This document shows positions 38,393-47,342 of a stretch of 64,000 nucleotides of DNA, in pieces. Under the pieces are notes generated by a model. That model made no database searches and was not told the origin of the DNA. It saw nothing but the letters and a program-made list of their open reading frames with translations. The stretch comes from NVTR01 sp965237505 (GTDB taxonomy: Bacteria > Pseudomonadota > Alphaproteobacteria > Rhodobacterales > Rhodobacteraceae): assembly GCA_965237505.1 (NCBI GenBank), contig CBDEFR010000009.1, positions 1,116,001 to 1,180,000 of the forward strand, given 5' to 3'. The translations under genes and the position numbers were made by a program. How positions within the stretch are numbered: the first letter of the stretch is position 1; each line of letters starts with the position of its first letter.

Positions 38393-39438
38393 GAGCATTT
38401 CCGGCCAGCTTAGAATCAAACTCGGGTTTACGAATTGAGCTTCTTCTGATTCAAGGAATCAGGAGGTGTTATCATGGCTTTATCTCAGGATTTACGACTT
38501 CGTATTGTTGATTTGGTTGCGTCGGGTGTATCGCGTCGCGAAGCGGCACGGCAGTTTAAAGTAAGCGCCAGTTCGGCCATTCGGTTTGTCAGGCAGGCCA
38601 TGGAAGTTGGCCATGTTGGTTTGAAAGCGCCGAAGAAACGCAAGAGCAAACTTGATCCGTATCGCGCTGACATGATTGGTTGGATCGGCAAACAGCCGAA
38701 TCTGACATTGGCCGAACTATGTGCCCGCTTATATGAGATATATGGCCTGCGTGCCGGCTCTTCAACGCTGGATGACTGGCTGCGTGCTAATCAGATCACT
38801 TATAAAAAAAACGGCTCACGCCAGTGAACAGGAGCGGGTTGATGTGCGGGCCAAACGCCGCCGTTGGCGAAAACGCCAGGATTGGCTGAAGCATCACCTG
38901 CATCTGTTGGGCAGGATCGTGTTCATTGATGAAACCGGGTTGAACACAAAAATGGCCCGGCTTCGAGGGCGGTCTGCAAAAGGTCAGCGGCTGATAGCTT
39001 CAATCCCCCATGGCCACTGGAAAACCATGACTTTCATTGCCGGTCTGCGCCATGATGGCATGACGGCTCCATGGGTACTGGACGGCCCGATGGATGGTCC
39101 CGCATTCATCACCTACATCAAAACCCAACTCGCACCGACCCTGCAAAAGGGCGATGTTGTGGTGATGGATAATCTGCCCGCTCACAAGGTTGCCGCAGCC
39201 AATGCAGCAATCAGGGAGCGCGGCGCATGGCTGCTATTCCTGCCACCATATTCGCCGGATCTGAACCCAATCGAGCTGGCTTTCTCAAAGCTCAAAGCAC
39301 ACATGAAGAGATTGGCCGCGAGAACCGTTGACACCTTGTGGAAAGGTGTCGGCGAAATCCTCGAACTGTTCTCAAAACAGGAATGTGCAAACTTCTTCGC
39401 AGCATCCGGATATGGATCAAACTAAACCGGAAATGCTC
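38393..39438 (+). mobile_element. IS630-family element IS630-1, copy C
   Basis: 1046 bp with TA at 38391-38392 and 39439-39440. It differs from copy B at only a few positions (for example Asp to Asn in KQPNLTLAE, and GGATCAAAC near the end). Confidence 0.95.
38474..39425 (+). CDS. IS630-family transposase (frameshifted pair), copy C
   Basis: The frames are 38474-38827 and 38721-39425, with the same overlap and A-run as the other copies. One substitution replaces Asp by Asn in KQPDLTLAE of the first frame, outside the DDE triad, so activity may be kept. The DDE motifs FIDETG, MDNLPAHK and LNPIE are intact. Confidence 0.92.
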
Positions 39439-39711
39439 TAGATTGGTTGTGGATCATCGCAGTGATTATGGTAGCGATAATGCTGCTTTTATAGCCATAT
39501 CAGGAAAGCTGGGGTGTTCCCCGGACAGTTTACGTGTCTGGCATCGGCAAGCCGAATGTGATGCAGGGGATCGCACAGGGCCGACGAGCGAAGAGAAGGC
39601 ACGAATAAAATCCCTTGAGCATGAAGTCCGTGAGCTTCGTCAAGCCAATGAGATCCTGAAGAAGGCGTCTGCATATTTTGCGCAGGCGGAGCTCGACCGC
39701 CCGTTTCGCAA

Positions 39712-40616
39712 ATGGTGAATTTCATTGAAGATCATCGTGTTGATTTTGGGGTCGAGCCAATTTGCAAAGTACTGCCGATTGCCACGTCGACATATTACCA
39801 CCGGATAGCGATTGCGCGTGATCCTGAACGAGCGTCCGATAGGGCCAAAAGTGATCAGGCCAATCGTAAAAACATTCAGAAGGCGTGGGAGGATAACCAT
39901 TCAGTTTATGGCGCAAAGAAAGTTTGGCATGCGCTGTGCAGGCAGGGCAAGGATATTGCCCGTTGCACGGTAGAACGCCTTATGAAACAGATGGAATACA
40001 AGGAGTTGTGCGTGGCAAGAAGGTCATAACCACCAATCCTGACACGTCCCAAGCATGCCCAGACGACAAGGTTAATCGCGTATTCAAAGCCGATGCTCCG
40101 AACCAGCTTTGGGTTTCTGACTTTACCTACGTCTCAACATGGGTGGGTATGATCTATGTGGCCTTTGTAATAGATGTCTTTGCCCGCAAAATCGTGGGCT
40201 GGCGGGTCTCAAGGTCCATGACAACGGAGTTTGTTCTGGATGCGCTTAATCAGGCCATCTGTCAGCGTTGCCCGATGGAGGCAGACAATCTCATCCACCA
40301 TTCCGACCGTGGCAGTCAGTATCTTGCGATCCGATATGCAGAACGGTTGGTTGAAGCGGGTATTGACCCTTCTGTTGGCAGCGTTGGTGACAGTTATGAT
40401 AATGCGCTGGCCGAGTGTATTATTGGCTTATTCAAAACTGAGGTTATTAACCACATCGGGCCGTGGCGTTCCATGGGTCAACTTGAGTGGGCAACGCTTA
40501 AATGGGTTGATTGGTTCAACAATGAACGCTTGCTCGAACCCATCGGATACATCACACCAGCCGAAGCGGAGGAAGCCTACTATGCAAACTTAAAAATGCT
40601 TGATAAAGTCGCTTAA
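39712..40616 (+). pseudogene. IS3c OrfB with frameshift, copy 2
   Basis: This copy is continuous to its end (PAEAEEAYYANLKMLDKVA), unlike copy 1, but one G is missing near 40001 (ATGGAATAC versus ATGGGAATAC), which breaks the frame between 39712-40029 and 39924-40616. Both IS3c copies are therefore defective in OrfB, by different mutations. Confidence 0.9.
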
Positions 40617-40657
40617 CATTTGAACAAAACGCCCTCCAGTAAACTAGGGGCGGTTCA

Positions 40658-40780
40658 GAGTGCTCTACTGCACAACTTTTCCTTGCCACAATTGTGCCAA
40701 GCATATTGTTTCTTCAGGGATTCGTGAGGTCAAATATCTAGAGCCTTATACAAAAAGTTTCGCTGACGATTTGTACCCAG
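40658..40780 (+). pseudogene. Anti-phage dCTP deaminase-like fragment
   Basis: About 40 codons read in one frame from the IS3c end: VLYCTTFPCHNCAKHIVSSG, then IREVKYLEPYTKSFADDLYP. The PCxxC pair is the zinc-binding part of cytidine/deoxycytidylate deaminases. The following GI-x-x-V-x-Y-x-EPY-x-KS pattern resembles the C-terminal part of the large deaminases that deplete dCTP during phage infection. Both ends are cut by IS elements (IS3c at 40657, an IS21-a end at 40781). A housekeeping dCMP deaminase is the alternative, but the EPY-KS pattern favours the defence family. Confidence 0.7.
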
Positions 40781-41020
40781 TGAGAACGCCGGAGCAATAA
40801 TCCCTCACTGTCAACGCCGGAGTAAAAGTACACCACTGGCCGGCGTAAAAATGCACCACTTGATGCGATTCAGCCCAGCGTTGGCGGTGCCTGTGGGCCC
40901 ACCGGGTCAACCATGGGCTGGGTTGTCAGGTTTTTGGGGGTTTCCGCCGTTTTTGGCTCTGGTTGAGACGGTAGCTGTCGCCGTTCATCTCCAGGATATG
41001 AACGTGGTGTGTGAGCCGGT
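40781..41020. mobile_element. Two IS21-a end fragments joined head to tail
   Basis: 40781-40808 is the istA-side end (TGAGAACGCCGGAGCAATAA inward). It is immediately followed at 40809 by the istB-side end (TGTCAACGCCGGAGTAAAAG inward) and the last codons of a minus-strand istB, up to 41020, where IS21-c begins. Neither piece is functional. Confidence 0.8.
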
Positions 41021-41124
41021 TGTCAATCGCAGAGTAAAAAGGGACCATATCGCGGCGTAAAAGTGGTCCACTGAGTTATGTTTTGTAGAGCGCTTTGGCG
41101 CGGGTGCTTTCCATATGGCTAATA

Positions 41125-42281
41125 CCAACGGCATCAATTTCTGACTCTGTGGGGATTCCCAAATCGGTTTTGATCTGATTCAAGGTTGGCAAAGGAGGAT
41201 CGCCATGCCAGCCAGTGTTCCGCTTCGTCGCGACTTTGATGCCCGCCACCTTCGTAAACTCGCCAGCCGTTGCAAGGATGCCCGGCAGAGCCGCCGTCTG
41301 TTGTCTCTTGCGGCGGTCTACGATGGCATGAGCCGTGGAGAGGCCGCAAGGATCGGTGGGATGGATCGCCAAACCCTGCGGGACTGGGTTCACCGGTTCA
41401 ACGAAGAGGGACCGGATGGCCTCACCAACCGCAAGGGCGCGGGCCGGACGCGCTACCTGAGCGATGTCCAGATGAAAGAACTTGGCGAGATTGTCGAGAC
41501 CGGCCCCGATCCGGCGGTGGACGGGGTTGTCCGCTGGCGGCGGATCGACCTGAAGCGGGTGATCGAGGCGCGCTTTGGCGTCATCTATTCCGAGCGCGGG
41601 ATATCCAGACTGCTTGGCGAACTGGGCTTTGCCCATATCAGCGCCCGCCCGCAGCATCCCAGGCAGGATAAGCGGATCATCGAGGCGTTTAAAAAAACTT
41701 CACCGACACGCTCCAGGTGCATATAGCTGACCTGCCAGCGGGAACGCCGGTGGAGATCTGGTTCCAGGACGAAGCACGCCTTGGCCAGAAGAATGGCCTG
41801 ACGCGCCTGTGGGCGAGAAAGGGCACGCGCCCCCGCCAGCCGGCCGATCAGCGCTATCGCAACGCCTATCTGTTCGGCGCCATCTGTCCGGCTCACGGCA
41901 AGGGGGCGGCGCTCATGCTGCCTTGGGCGGACGCGCAAGCCATGCAGATGCATCTCGACGAGATCAGCCGCCACGTCGCCCGAAAGGCCCATGCGGTTGT
42001 GCTGATGGATCGGGCCGGATGGCACACCACCGGCAAACTCAAAGTCCCGAAGAACCTCACCATCATCCTGCTGCCATCGCGCGCTCCGGAACTGAACCCG
42101 GTGGAAAATATCTGGCAGTACTTGCGCGCCAATTGGCTCTCCAACCGCGTGTTCGAAGACTACAATGCCATCGTCGATGCTGGATGCGAAGCTTGGAACA
42201 AGCTCATCGCACAGCCCGAAACCATCACATCAATCGGAATGCGAAAATGGGCCCATATCGGTCAATGTTAAATGCCGCTGG
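41125..42281 (+). mobile_element. IS630-family element IS630-2
   Basis: 1157 bp between CCAACGGCAT (41125) and the inverted ATGCCGCTGG (42281), with TA on both sides (41123-41124, 42282-42283). It is inserted near the istB-side end of IS21-c. It is related to IS630-3 but clearly diverged. Confidence 0.88.
41205..42271 (+). CDS. IS630-family transposase with A7 frameshift site (IS630-2)
   Basis: The first frame (41205-41726) has helix-turn-helix domains (SRGEAARIGGMDRQTLRDWV). The second (to 42271) has the DDE core: VEIWFQDEARLG, VVLMDRAGWHTT, PELNPVENIWQYL. They join at TTTAAAAAAAC (about 41690), where a shift continues KKNFTDTLQVHIADLPAGTP. Programmed frameshifting at such A-runs is usual in IS630 relatives. 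Confidence 0.88.
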
Positions 42282-42460
42282 TATAACGCGTGCCAAAGCG
42301 CATGTTGGCCCAGAGGGCCGACATTGTTCTTGCCATGATTGTGCTTTGATTATTGTTGTTTGTTGCGGCTGTGTTTGAGCCTGTAACTCTCGCCATTCAT
42401 CTCAAGGATGTGGACGTGATGGGTCAGGCGGTCCAGCAAAGCCCCTGTAAGCCTCTCATA

Positions 42461-43618
42461 CCAACGGCCTTATATAATGACGCTTTTTGCGTATTCGCGT
42501 GAGGTTATGTTTTGAACGGTCTCTTTGTCTTCGGCGAAGAAGTTCCACGCGTCGCAGCACTTCTCGACGATGTGGTCGTAACTGTCGAAGATGGAGATGG
42601 CGAGTTTGTTGGCGCGCAGGTAGGCCCAGACGTTTTCGATCGGGTTGAGTTCCGGCGCGTATGGCGGCAGGGGGAGAAGTGTGATGTTGTCGGGGGTGCA
42701 TAGTGCCTTTGAACCGTGCCAGCCTGCGCCATCAAGCACGATTACGGCATGTGCCCCTGGAACGACGGGTTTGGCGATTTCGGCGAGGTGTTCATTCATC
42801 GCCTGCGTATCGGAAAAGGGCATGACGAGGGCGGCGGCAGCGGCGCGTTCCGGACAGACGGCTCCAAATATGTAAGCCCATTTGTAGCGAGTATCACGTG
42901 GCGCGCGCGGGCGGGTTCCGCGCCTGGCCCAAACACGGGTGAGCGTTCCCTGCTGTCCGATCCTCGCTTCATCTTGGAACCAGATTTCCAGTGGTTTGCC
43001 GCGGGCTTCAGGCGGCAGTGCCGCCGCTACCAGCTGCGCGAAGTTTTTTTTTGAACGCCGCCTGTGCGGCCGGATCCGATTGAGGATGTGCGGGGCGCAC
43101 CGAAAGCCGCCTGAACCCAAGTTCGGCAAGCTGTTTGCCTACCGTGCGCTCATGCATGACAACACCGAAGCGCTCTTTGATCAGGTGTTTCAGGTCGATA
43201 CGCCGCCAACGCACCACGCGGTCCATCTCAGGGTCAGGACCCGCGCGAACGATCTCGGAAAGTTCCGCCTTCTGCGCGGCGCTCAGGTAAGGCGTGCGCC
43301 CTGGTGCCGTGCGGTTCGACAGGCCCGCAAGCCCCCCGGCATTGTAACGATACACCCAGTCGCGCAAGGTTTGCCGGTCCATCCCGCAGCTCCGCGCCGC
43401 CGACGCGCGGTCCGACCCTTCCATAACCAACGCAATCGCCAACATCCTCCGCGCTGCCTTCGCATCCGTTGACCTCGCCGCCGACGCGCGAAGGTCCCTC
43501 GCCGATAAATCCAACCGTGTAACCGCAACTGTCATGGGTCTCTCCTGCTTGTAGCAGAAGCGAATCACAACCGAGACGAAAAGGGAATCCCAAAAGAGTC
43601 ACGCATAATGGCCCTTGG
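42461..43618 (-). mobile_element. IS630-family element IS630-3
   Basis: 1158 bp between CCAACGGCCTTAT (42461) and the inverted end GGCCCTTGG (43618), TA-flanked at 42459-42460 and 43619-43620. It is inserted in istB of IS21-c. Confidence 0.9.
42470..43532 (-). CDS. IS630-family transposase with A-run frameshift site (IS630-3)
   Basis: The first frame starts at MTVAVTRLDLSARDLRASAA (43532) and ends near 43008. The second (42470-43129) carries LEIWFQDEARIG, VIVLDGAGWHGS and PELNPIENVWAYL. They overlap at an A8 run around 43046-43053. It is related to IS630-2 (same fold and motifs) but many residues differ. It appears potentially functional. Confidence 0.88.
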
Positions 43619-43939
43619 TATCAGAGCCAAAGACTTCGGTCCACTCATCGAAAGGCAGGTTTGAGGTTATGATGATCGACCCGCGCTCGTAGCATTGGGA
43701 TATGACCTCGAAGAGCAATTCCGCGCCAGATTTGCTGAGGGGCACAAAGCCCAGCTCATCAATGATCAACAGGTTCTGGCTCGTCAGTTGCTTTTGAAGC
43801 CGCTGCAATCTCCGCTCATCTTGAGCCTCAATCAGATCATGCACCAATGCCGCCGCAGTCGTGAAGCGTACCTTCAGCCCTCTTTGACAGGCCGCCAGAC
43901 CAAGCCCCAAAGCGATATGTGTTTTGCCCGTGCCCGAAA

Positions 43940-44401
43940 GTCCAGCGTCATAATGCCCATTTCCAGCCGGTTCGACTGACCATCCACTACCGGTTCCATC
44001 CTCATGTCGGCAGTCGGGTCGAGTTGATCTCCCGCCGCCCGTCGCCGTCCGGGGTCAATCTTCACATCCGTTTGCCGGACGGACGCCCCTTGATGATCCG
44101 GGAATGGATGACCCGGCCGGATGCCCGGATGCTCGCGGTCCGCGATGCTCCGAGGCTTCCGTGGAAGGCCCTGTCGGAATTGCGCAGTGTTGTCGATAGC
44201 TTCCTCCAAAGTGGACCAACTGATGGAGGGATTCGCCATGACACGAACAAGGAAGATCCGGCAGAGGGAACTGTTCGACCCGCACGGGCCGGATCGTGTC
44301 CTGAAGGGCGAGAGGCGGCAGGAACTGCTCCTGCTCCTGGCAAGACTTCTTCGGGAAGCGGCAACCTGCATCCCGTCGACACAGGTGGGAGGGGAGAATG
44401 A
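43940..44401 (+). CDS. Small DUF5372-like protein of the serine-recombinase element (start uncertain)
   Basis: The frame carries IHYRFHPHVGSRVELISRRP, then LHIRLPDGRPLMIREWMTRP and PWKALSELRSVVDSFLQS, resembling short proteins (DUF5372 type, IHYR-x-HP start) that accompany serine recombinases. No ATG precedes this block inside the element, so it starts at a rare codon or upstream in istB. The later residues overlap the next small ORF in another frame and may be non-native. The stop at 44399-44401 overlaps the recombinase start (ATGA). The function is unknown; an accessory role in recombination is an inference. Confidence 0.55.
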   Translation, partial: VQRHNAHFQPVRLTIHYRFHPHVGSRVELISRRPSPSGVNLHIRLPDGRPLMIREWMTRPDARMLAVRDAPRLPWKALSELRSVVDSFLQSGPTDGGIRHDTNKEDPAEGTVRPARAGSCPEGREAAGTAPAPGKTSSGSGNLHPVDTGGRGE

Positions 44402-44417
44402 ACCGGGTCACGTCTGA
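44238..44417 (+). CDS. Small hypothetical protein of the serine-recombinase element
   Basis: About 59 residues from the ATG at 44238 (an in-frame ATG at 44223 is an alternative): TRTRKIRQRELFDPHGPDRV, then KGERRQELLLLLARLLREAA. It is basic at the start with an amphipathic leucine-rich helix. GATGGAGGG upstream is a good ribosome binding site. It overlaps the recombinase start by about 20 bp. It may be a small regulator or recombination directionality factor, which is inference from size and position only. Confidence 0.6.
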   Translation: MTRTRKIRQRELFDPHGPDRVLKGERRQELLLLLARLLREAATCIPSTQVGGENEPGHV

Positions 44418-46491
44418 ACATCTGTCGCGCGCGGCGATCGTCTATGTCCGGCAGTCGACCATGCACCAGGTCCGCACCAATACCGAGAGCCGGAAGTGGC
44501 AATACGATCTGAAGTTGCGGGCCGAGCAGCTTGGGTGGCCGAACGTCACCGTGATCGATGACGATCTCGGCTGTTCCGGCGGCGGTACCGAGCGGCCCGG
44601 GTTCGACCGCATGCTGGCGGCGGTGTGCCGGAACGAGGTCGGCGTGATCCTGGCGGTGGACGCATCGAGACTTTCTCGAAACGGACGGGAGTGGCACACG
44701 CTGATTGAGTTTTGCGGCCTGGTCGGTTGCCTTCTTGCGGATGAGCAGACGGTCTACGATCCCCGGCTGCCCACGGACAGAATGTTACTCGGCATGCAGG
44801 GTGCCATGTCGGAGCTTGAGGCATCGAATATCCGGAAGCGCTCGGCCGAGGGCACCCGGCGGAAGGCGGAGCGCGGGGAACTGTTCCTGTTTGCGGCGGT
44901 CGGGTACCGGAGAGTGGACCGTGACGGCATCGAAATGGATCCGGATCTCCGTGTGCGTGAGGCGGTGTCGCTGGTGTTCCGCAAGTTCGGGGACCTGCAG
45001 AGCGTCCGCCAGGTGCATCTCTGGTTGCGCCAGGAGGGCATCGAACTGCCGTCGTCGCCGCCAGGGCAGGACCGGGTGCGCTGGAGTTTGCCGGGCTACA
45101 AGCGGGTTCATACGATCCTGACCAACCCGGTCTACGCCGGTGCCTATGTGTTCGGGCGCACCGGAAGCCGCATCAGCATCCGCGACGGCCGCAAGCATGT
45201 TACCCGCGGGCACGCGGTGGCCCGGGAGGACTGGCCGGTATTGAAGAAAGACAATCATCACGGTTACATCGTGTGGGAGGAATTCGAGAGGAACCAGCGC
45301 GTGATCTCGGACAACGCATCGAAGTTCTACCCGAGCGGATCTCGCGGCGCGGTTCGCGGCGGAGGGGCACTGCTTGCGGGGCTTCTCCATTGTGGACATT
45401 GCGGCCAGAAGCTCCAGGTCAGCTATTCCGGCGCGAAGTCGGACATCCTTCGTTATGACTGCCGGACCGGCCGGATCAACCACGGCGAGAAGAAGTGTAT
45501 CTCGTTTGGCGGCCGGCTGGTTGATGAAGCGATCGGCGGTGAGATCGTGCGAATTCTTCAACCGGTTGGCGTGGATGCGGCGCTGCGGGCCATCGACGAC
45601 AGCGTGCGGGAAAGCTCGGAAACGGTCCGGCAGGCGGAACTGGCTCTTGAACGCGCTCGCTACGAAGCCGACCGTGCCTGGCGGCAATATGATTCCGTCG
45701 ACGCCGAGAACCGGCAGGTCGCCGGTGAGCTCGAGCGGAGGTGGAACGAGCGGCTGATCGCGGCTTGTGAGATCGAGGCGACGCTGTCGCGGTTGCACGA
45801 CAAGCCGGAACGACAGGGAATGTCGGCGGAAGAGCGGGCGACCTGCCTGGCACTTGGTGCGGACCTGGAGCGGGCATGGACCCATGACCGGGTGACACCG
45901 GAAGTCCGCAAGCACATCCTGCGGGCGGCACTTGAGGACGTGATCGTATGGGTCGAAGGCACCCGAATCAGGCTGCTGCTTCACTGGCGCGGCGGCGATC
46001 ACACGGAGATCAGCGTCCGCAGGGGCACAACCGGGCAGCACCGTTACACCAGTGACGCGGAGACCGTGGCCATCATTTCGGCGTTGGCGCGGCTGATGCC
46101 TGACCGGGGGATCGCGGCCCTGTTGAACCGCCTCGCCCGGAAGACGAGCAAGGGCAACAGCTGGAGAGAACCGAATGTCCGGAGTTTCCGCTCACATCGC
46201 GGGATCCCGGTCTATCGCGATGGAGAACGGCAGGAACGCAACGAACTAATCCTGGCAGAGGCGGCCGAACGGCTGGGTGTCGGTCAGTCGACCGTACGCA
46301 GGTTGATCAAGGGGAACCAGTTGCCCGCCCGGCAGGTTTGCACGGGCGCTCCCTGGGTGATATCCGGTGCGGATCTGGCTTGTGTGGATGTCAGGTCGCG
46401 GTCTGGGCCGGTGCAACCTTCCATGTTTGACAGTTTCGAACCCGGGGACGGTCCGTTGTCATCAAATCCCCAAAACAAAGTATCGCATTAA
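44398..46491 (+). CDS. Large serine recombinase (697 aa)
   Basis: The N-terminal resolvase domain has the catalytic Ser20 in VYVRQSTMHQV, with arginines in DASRLSRNGREW and the helix E start EASNIRKRSAEG. A recombinase domain (LTNPVYAGAYVFGRT) follows. A zinc ribbon (LLHCGHCGQKLQ with a later CRTG and KKC) leads into a coiled coil (about residues 400-460). The C terminus is unusual: a MerR/excisionase-like helix-turn-helix (AEAAERLGVGQSTVRRLIKG) with NQLPARQV. The gene is intact, ends 40 bp before the right junction, and is probably the integrase that targeted istB. Confidence 0.92.
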   Translation: MNRVTSEHLSRAAIVYVRQSTMHQVRTNTESRKWQYDLKLRAEQLGWPNVTVIDDDLGCSGGGTERPGFDRMLAAVCRNEVGVILAVDASRLSRNGREWHTLIEFCGLVGCLLADEQTVYDPRLPTDRMLLGMQGAMSELEASNIRKRSAEGTRRKAERGELFLFAAVGYRRVDRDGIEMDPDLRVREAVSLVFRKFGDLQSVRQVHLWLRQEGIELPSSPPGQDRVRWSLPGYKRVHTILTNPVYAGAYVFGRTGSRISIRDGRKHVTRGHAVAREDWPVLKKDNHHGYIVWEEFERNQRVISDNASKFYPSGSRGAVRGGGALLAGLLHCGHCGQKLQVSYSGAKSDILRYDCRTGRINHGEKKCISFGGRLVDEAIGGEIVRILQPVGVDAALRAIDDSVRESSETVRQAELALERARYEADRAWRQYDSVDAENRQVAGELERRWNERLIAACEIEATLSRLHDKPERQGMSAEERATCLALGADLERAWTHDRVTPEVRKHILRAALEDVIVWVEGTRIRLLLHWRGGDHTEISVRRGTTGQHRYTSDAETVAIISALARLMPDRGIAALLNRLARKTSKGNSWREPNVRSFRSHRGIPVYRDGERQERNELILAEAAERLGVGQSTVRRLIKGNQLPARQVCTGAPWVISGADLACVDVRSRSGPVQPSMFDSFEPGDGPLSSNPQNKVSH

Positions 46492-46857
46492 CAATAACGT
46501 AGCGAGGTGTGCACCATGAATCCGTCTTCGACGGTCCCAGCGCGATGATATTCTGGTGGCGATCAACGTAATCGCAACGTGCCAGCTCCATCGTCAGAGG
46601 CTTGTTCAAGCTGGGCATTATCTTGAAGTCAAAGCTGTCCAAACTTTTGGTGCTGGGGAACCTGGCAGCCTTGATGCGTCGTTCAATCATACGACGTTCG
46701 CGGTCGATCAGCTCCATCTCACACAGTCGCGCCAGATACTGGATGTGATCCTTGTTCTCGGCAGCACAGAGCTGCGCCTGTTTGGCGTACTCGCCTTGGA
46801 ACGTTGGCAACCGCAACTGCTTGAGGTGGTGTTTCAATAGGATTTGTGGGGCTTCGG

Positions 46858-47342
46858 TCATGCAGCAGTCCCTCCGACCAGGCTCATGTAGCTGGACGGG
46901 CGCGTTGTTCCAACATTTGCCTTTGGTAGATAAGGGTGGAAGTCCAAATCCAGCCGTGGCGGTCGCTTCTCTACCCGACACAGCACAAGATGTTTTACAG
47001 CGTCATAGCCAATCGCACCCAGATCAATGGCATGGCCGATTGCGCCCTGCACGACGTCGATCTCGAAGGTTTCCAGCAGGCGCAGAACCTGCACGTATTC
47101 CCGCTTGCCCGGTTTGCCCATTCGGGCTTCGAGCAGTCGGTGCAGGGTGGCGAAGACATCCGGCAAATCCCAGCCCTGCAACGGGGCAGCCTGGTCCAGG
47201 GCACCAACCTTTTGTTCGATCAAGGGCAAGAAGTGGATCGGATCGAAGATCATGTCCGCTGATGCGTATGAACGTTTGTGACGGGCAATCACCTCATTGC
47301 CACAACCGATAATAACCTCATGCACAAAACCTCGTACGTGAA
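46858..47342 (-). pseudogene. istA: IS21-c IstA, C-terminal fragment
   Basis: About 160 codons: VRGFVHEVIIGCGNEVIARH, SADMIFDPIHFLPLIEQKVG, then DLGAIGYDAVKHLVLCRVEK, ending GGTAA with the stop overlapping the istB start. The catalytic core is absent because IS3a copy 2 begins at 47343. The sequence is close to IS21-b IstA, and shows what that copy should read at its premature stop. Confidence 0.9.

Larger units (their letters stand above)
38335..39718 (+). pseudogene. IS3c OrfA interrupted by IS630-1, copy 2
   Basis: The start MVQKKTSKNYPAEFRARAV lies at 38335-38392. After IS630-1 the sequence resumes at 39441 with LVVDHRSDYGSDNAAF and runs to the stop at 39716-39718. Excision with one TA restores GCAGTTAGATTGG exactly as in copy 1. 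The codon that is a stop in copy 1 is TGG here. Confidence 0.92.
38286..40657 (+). mobile_element. IS3-family element IS3c, copy 2, split by IS630-1 copy C
   Basis: The right end GGGGCGGTTCA is intact at 40657. The left end reads AACACCGCCCCTAG instead of TGAACCGCCCCTAG, so its outermost bases are altered. The left flank is the DNA upstream of tRNA-fMet and the right flank is a dCTP deaminase fragment, with no target duplication. IS630-1 copy C lies in OrfA. Confidence 0.88.
43938..46531 (+). mobile_element. Serine-recombinase mobile element inserted in the istB P-loop
   Basis: A 2594-bp insertion. Both junctions contain GA (43936-43937 and 46530-46531). Removing the element with one GA gives GTGCCCGA/CGGTCCCAGCG, which on the minus strand encodes ALGPSGTG, the intact Walker A of IstB. 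A 2-bp core with no larger duplication is what serine integrases leave. The cargo is two short ORFs and the recombinase, with no obvious passenger function. Confidence 0.85.
42350..46860 (-). pseudogene. istB: IS21-c IstB, interrupted twice
   Basis: Three parts of one gene: N-terminal 46532-46860 (MTEAPQILLKHHLKQLRLP to NIIALGP), central 43621-43937 (GTGKTHIALGLGLAACQRGL to DEWTEVFGS) and C-terminal 42350-42458 (LTGALLDRLTHHVHILEMNG). The first interruption is the serine-recombinase element inside the Walker A codons, the second is IS630-3 at a TA. Removing both restores GPSGTGKTH and the usual C-terminal block. Confidence 0.9.
41021..47342 (-). mobile_element. IS21-family element IS21-c, hosting three nested elements
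   Basis: The istB-side end TGTCAATCGCAGAGTAAAAA starts at 41021, inside IS21-a istB. Reading up the window it contains IS630-2 (41125-42281), the end of istB, IS630-3 (42461-43618), more istB, a serine-recombinase element (43938-46531), the start of istB, and the 3' part of istA cut at 47342 by IS3a copy 2. Confidence 0.85.

Noticed and set aside
41087..42300. Inverted GCGCTTTGGCGCG / CGCGTGCCAAAGCGC just outside IS630-2 taken as element ends
   Set aside because: The TA-flanked CCAACGGCAT/ATGCCGCTGG pair inside is the better IS630 terminus and matches IS630-3; the outer repeat belongs to the IS21-c end region.
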